Source: Limnomonas spitsbergensis (taxonomy: Eukaryota > Chlorophyta > Chlorophyceae > Chlamydomonadales). From it: a stretch of DNA of 64,000 bases. The stretch lies in contig JAYJMM010000041.1 of NCBI GenBank assembly GCA_037349105.1, forward strand, positions 930,001 through 994,000, read 5' to 3'. A model generated the notes under the pieces. The model did no database searches and was not told the origin of the DNA. It saw only the letters and a list, made by a program, of their open reading frames with translations. Made by a program: the position numbers and the translations under genes. This document shows, in pieces, positions 62,087-64,000 of the stretch; the first letter of the stretch is position 1; each line of letters opens with the position of its first letter.

Positions 62087-64000
62087 CTCCCCCCCTTTCA
62101 GATGTTTGCGGTGGCTCGGGAGCTGGGAGAGATGAGCGAAGTGGGAGTGGAGGCCACGGCGCAAGGAGGGCACCATCATCTCTTCGACACAAGCAGGTAC
62201 CCAATAACTCCCAGGGTCCATCACCCAGTTGCAGGCCCTCAGCCTCACCTGCCATCACACATTTGCAGAACCCCAGCCACACCTGCCATCACCCAGCTGC
62301 AGGCCCTCAGCCTCACCTGCCATCACACAGATGCAGAACCCCAGCCACACCTCCCATCACCCAGCTGCAGACCCTCAGCCTCACATGTCATCACATACTT
62401 GCAGAACCCCAGCCACACATGCCATCACCCAGCTGCAGACCCTCAGCCTCACCTGCCATCACACAGATGCAGAACCCCAGCCACACATGCCATCACCCAG
62501 TTGCAGGCCCTCAGCCTCACCTGCCATCACAAATTTGCAGAACCCCAGCCACACCTGCCATCACCCAGCTGCAGACCCTCAGCCTCACCTGCTATCACAC
62601 ATTTGCAGAACCCCAGCCACACCTGCCATCACCCAGCTGCAGGCCCTCACCCTCACCTGCCATCACACAGATGCAGAACCCCAGCCACACATGCCATCAC
62701 CCAGTTGCATGCCCTCAGCATCACCTGCCTTCACACAGATGCAGAACCCCAGCCACACCTGCCATCACCCAGCTGCAGACCCTCAGCCTCACCTGCCATC
62801 ACAAATTTGCAGAACCCCAGCCTCACATGCCATCACCCAGCTGCAGACCCTCAGCCTCACCTGCTATCACACATTTGCAGAACCCCAGCCACACCTGCCA
62901 TCACCCAGCTGCAGACCCTCAGCCTCACCTGCCATCACAAATTTGCAGAACCCCAGCCACACCTGCCATCACCCAGCTGCAGACCCTCAGCCTCACCTGC
63001 TATCACACATTTGCAGAACCCCAGCCACACCTGCCATCACCCAGCTGCAGGCCCTCACCCTCACCTGCCATCACACAGATGCAGAACCCCAGCCACACAT
63101 GCCATCACCCAGTTGCATGCCCTCAGCATCACCTGCCTTCACACAGATGCAGAACCCCAGCCACACCTGCCATCACCCAGCTGCAGACCCTCAGCCTCAC
63201 CTGCCATCACACAGATGCAGAACCCCAGCCACACATGCCATCACCCAGCTGCAGACCCTCAGCCTCACCTGTCATCACATACTTGCAGAACCCCAGCCAC
63301 ACATGCCATCACCCAGTTGCAGACACTCAGCCTCACCTGCCATCACATATTTGCAGAACCCCAGCCTCACCTGCCATCACACAGATGCAGAACCCCAGCC
63401 ACACCTCCCATCACCCAGCTGCAGACCCTCAGCCTCACATGTCATCACATACTTGCAGAACCCCAGCCACACATGCCATCACCCAGCTGCAGACCCTCAG
63501 CCTCCCCTGCCATCACACAGATGCAGAACCCCAGCCACACATGCCATCACCCAGTTGCAGGCCCTCAGCCTCACCTGCCATCACAAATTTGCAGAACCCC
63601 AGCCACACCTGCCATCACCCAGCTGCAGACCCTCAGCCTCACCTGCCATCACACATTTGCAGAAACCCAGCCACACCTGCCATCACCCAGCTGCAGGCCC
63701 TCACCCTCACGTGCCATCACACAGATGCAGAACCCCAGCCACACATGCCATCGCCCTGTTGCAGGCCCTCAGCATCACCTGCCTTCACACAGATGCAGAA
63801 CCCCAGCCACACCTGCCATCACCCAGCTGCAGACCCTCAGCCTCACCTGCCATCACACAGATGCAGAACCCCAGCCACACATGCCATCACCCAGCTGCAG
63901 ACCCTCAGCCTCACATGTCATCACATACTTGCAGAACCCCAGCCACACATGCAATCACCCAGCTGCAGACACTCAGCCTCACCTGCCATCACATATTTGC
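62087..64000. repeat. Unit 50 (truncated by the window): class Ra insert (62087-62216) + 52 monomers and 16 bp
   Basis: No further insert appears in the last 1,784 bp. The block includes a repeated CCTCACATGCC / GCTATCACAC stretch near 62.8-63.0 kb. It has private changes not seen elsewhere: CCTCCCCTGCC near 63,503 and CATCGCCCTGTTGCAG near 63,752 (two changes in one monomer). It ends inside an ATATTTG monomer. Confidence 0.95.

Larger units (their letters stand above)
1..64000. repeat. Composite satellite array: 34-bp monomers in 68-bp dimers, broken by 50 copies of a ~130-bp insert
   Basis: Seen: 1,691 complete 34-bp monomers plus 50 inserts account for every base (57,494 + 6,490 + 16). 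Insert-to-insert distances are all 34n + 130, or one base more or less where the poly-C tract differs. The two monomer types share GCCATCAC (positions 1-8), CAG (16-18), AGCC (25-28) and CACCT/CACAT (30-34). Type A has CAGCTG or CAGTTG at 10-15, type B mostly CAGATG or CATTTG. GC is about 65% for the A consensus and 59% for the B consensus, with C far above G on the + strand. Known of such arrays: they change by unequal crossover, gene conversion and replication slippage. Inferred: an animal, probably vertebrate, minisatellite or macrosatellite. I cannot name its family or chromosomal position. Both edges run off the window. Confidence 0.97.

Noticed and set aside
1..64000. tRNA, rRNA or other RNA genes
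   Set aside because: Nothing in the monomers or inserts resembles a known RNA gene; every base is assigned to the repeat.

Overview
The whole window is one repeat array and I find no gene in it. It tiles completely as 1,691 head-to-tail 34-bp monomers (57,494 bp), 50 copies of a roughly 130-bp non-monomer insert (6,490 bp in total) and a 16-bp partial monomer at the right edge. No base is left over, and neither array boundary lies in the window. The source is a eukaryote. An animal, probably a vertebrate, is the best guess: the monomers carry almost no CpG, as expected of old methylated DNA, and there are no ribosome binding sites, operons or other prokaryotic features. I do not recognise the satellite or the species.

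Monomers come in two types that mostly alternate, giving a 68-bp dimer. Both share GCCATCAC at positions 1-8 (position 1-2 variants occur), CAG at 16-18, AGCC at 25-28 and CACCT or CACAT at 30-34. Type A has CCAGCTG or CCAGTTG at 9-15 and CCTCAGCC in its second half. Type B has ACAGATG, ACATTTG, TACTTG or AATTTG at that place and CCCCAGCC in its second half. The insert always enters exactly at a monomer boundary. It has a CT-plus-poly-C tract, TTTCAG, a CpG-bearing G-rich 95-bp core starting ATGTTTGCGG, then GGTACC (or GGAACC) and CCAATAACTCCCAGGG.

An insert plus the monomers up to the next insert forms a higher-order unit. The commonest unit is 980 bp (130-bp insert + 25 monomers) and the next 1,116 bp (29 monomers). 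Others carry 8 to 77 monomers, always a whole number.

I use insert classes in the entries. S: last monomer GTTACAG...CCTTCAG, then CT-C7-TTT. T: last monomer CCTTTAG, with CT-C7 or C9-C10. P: last monomer GTTGCAG, preceded by an intact GCCATCACCC. D: GGAACC replaces GGTACC. R: last monomer GTTAGAG and TCTCTTCG in the core (Rg has GATGGGCG, Ra has GATGAGCG). C6: CT-C6-TTT with GGTACC kept. V: GGTGCAAGG and CAATCAGG in the core.

Layout: 1-14.8 kb is mainly S/T/P units with 1,252-bp and 3,150-bp tandem duplications. 15.5-25.2 kb is a near-perfect tandem duplication of a 4,802-bp four-insert block (T, D, D, R). 23.7-32.2 kb is a 4,232-bp duplication. 36-47.6 kb has a 639-bp duplication and three D+R two-unit blocks. 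47.6-62.1 kb cycles C6, T, (V), R and contains a 2,429-bp duplication with a visible hybrid-monomer junction. The last 1.8 kb has no insert and carries a few private base changes.

The + strand consensus has no stop codon in any frame, so very long open frames appear in all three + frames. I read these as a property of the repeat, not as genes. The observations most worth following are the exact 34-bp lattice, the exon-like insert, the E-box lattice and the layered duplication history.
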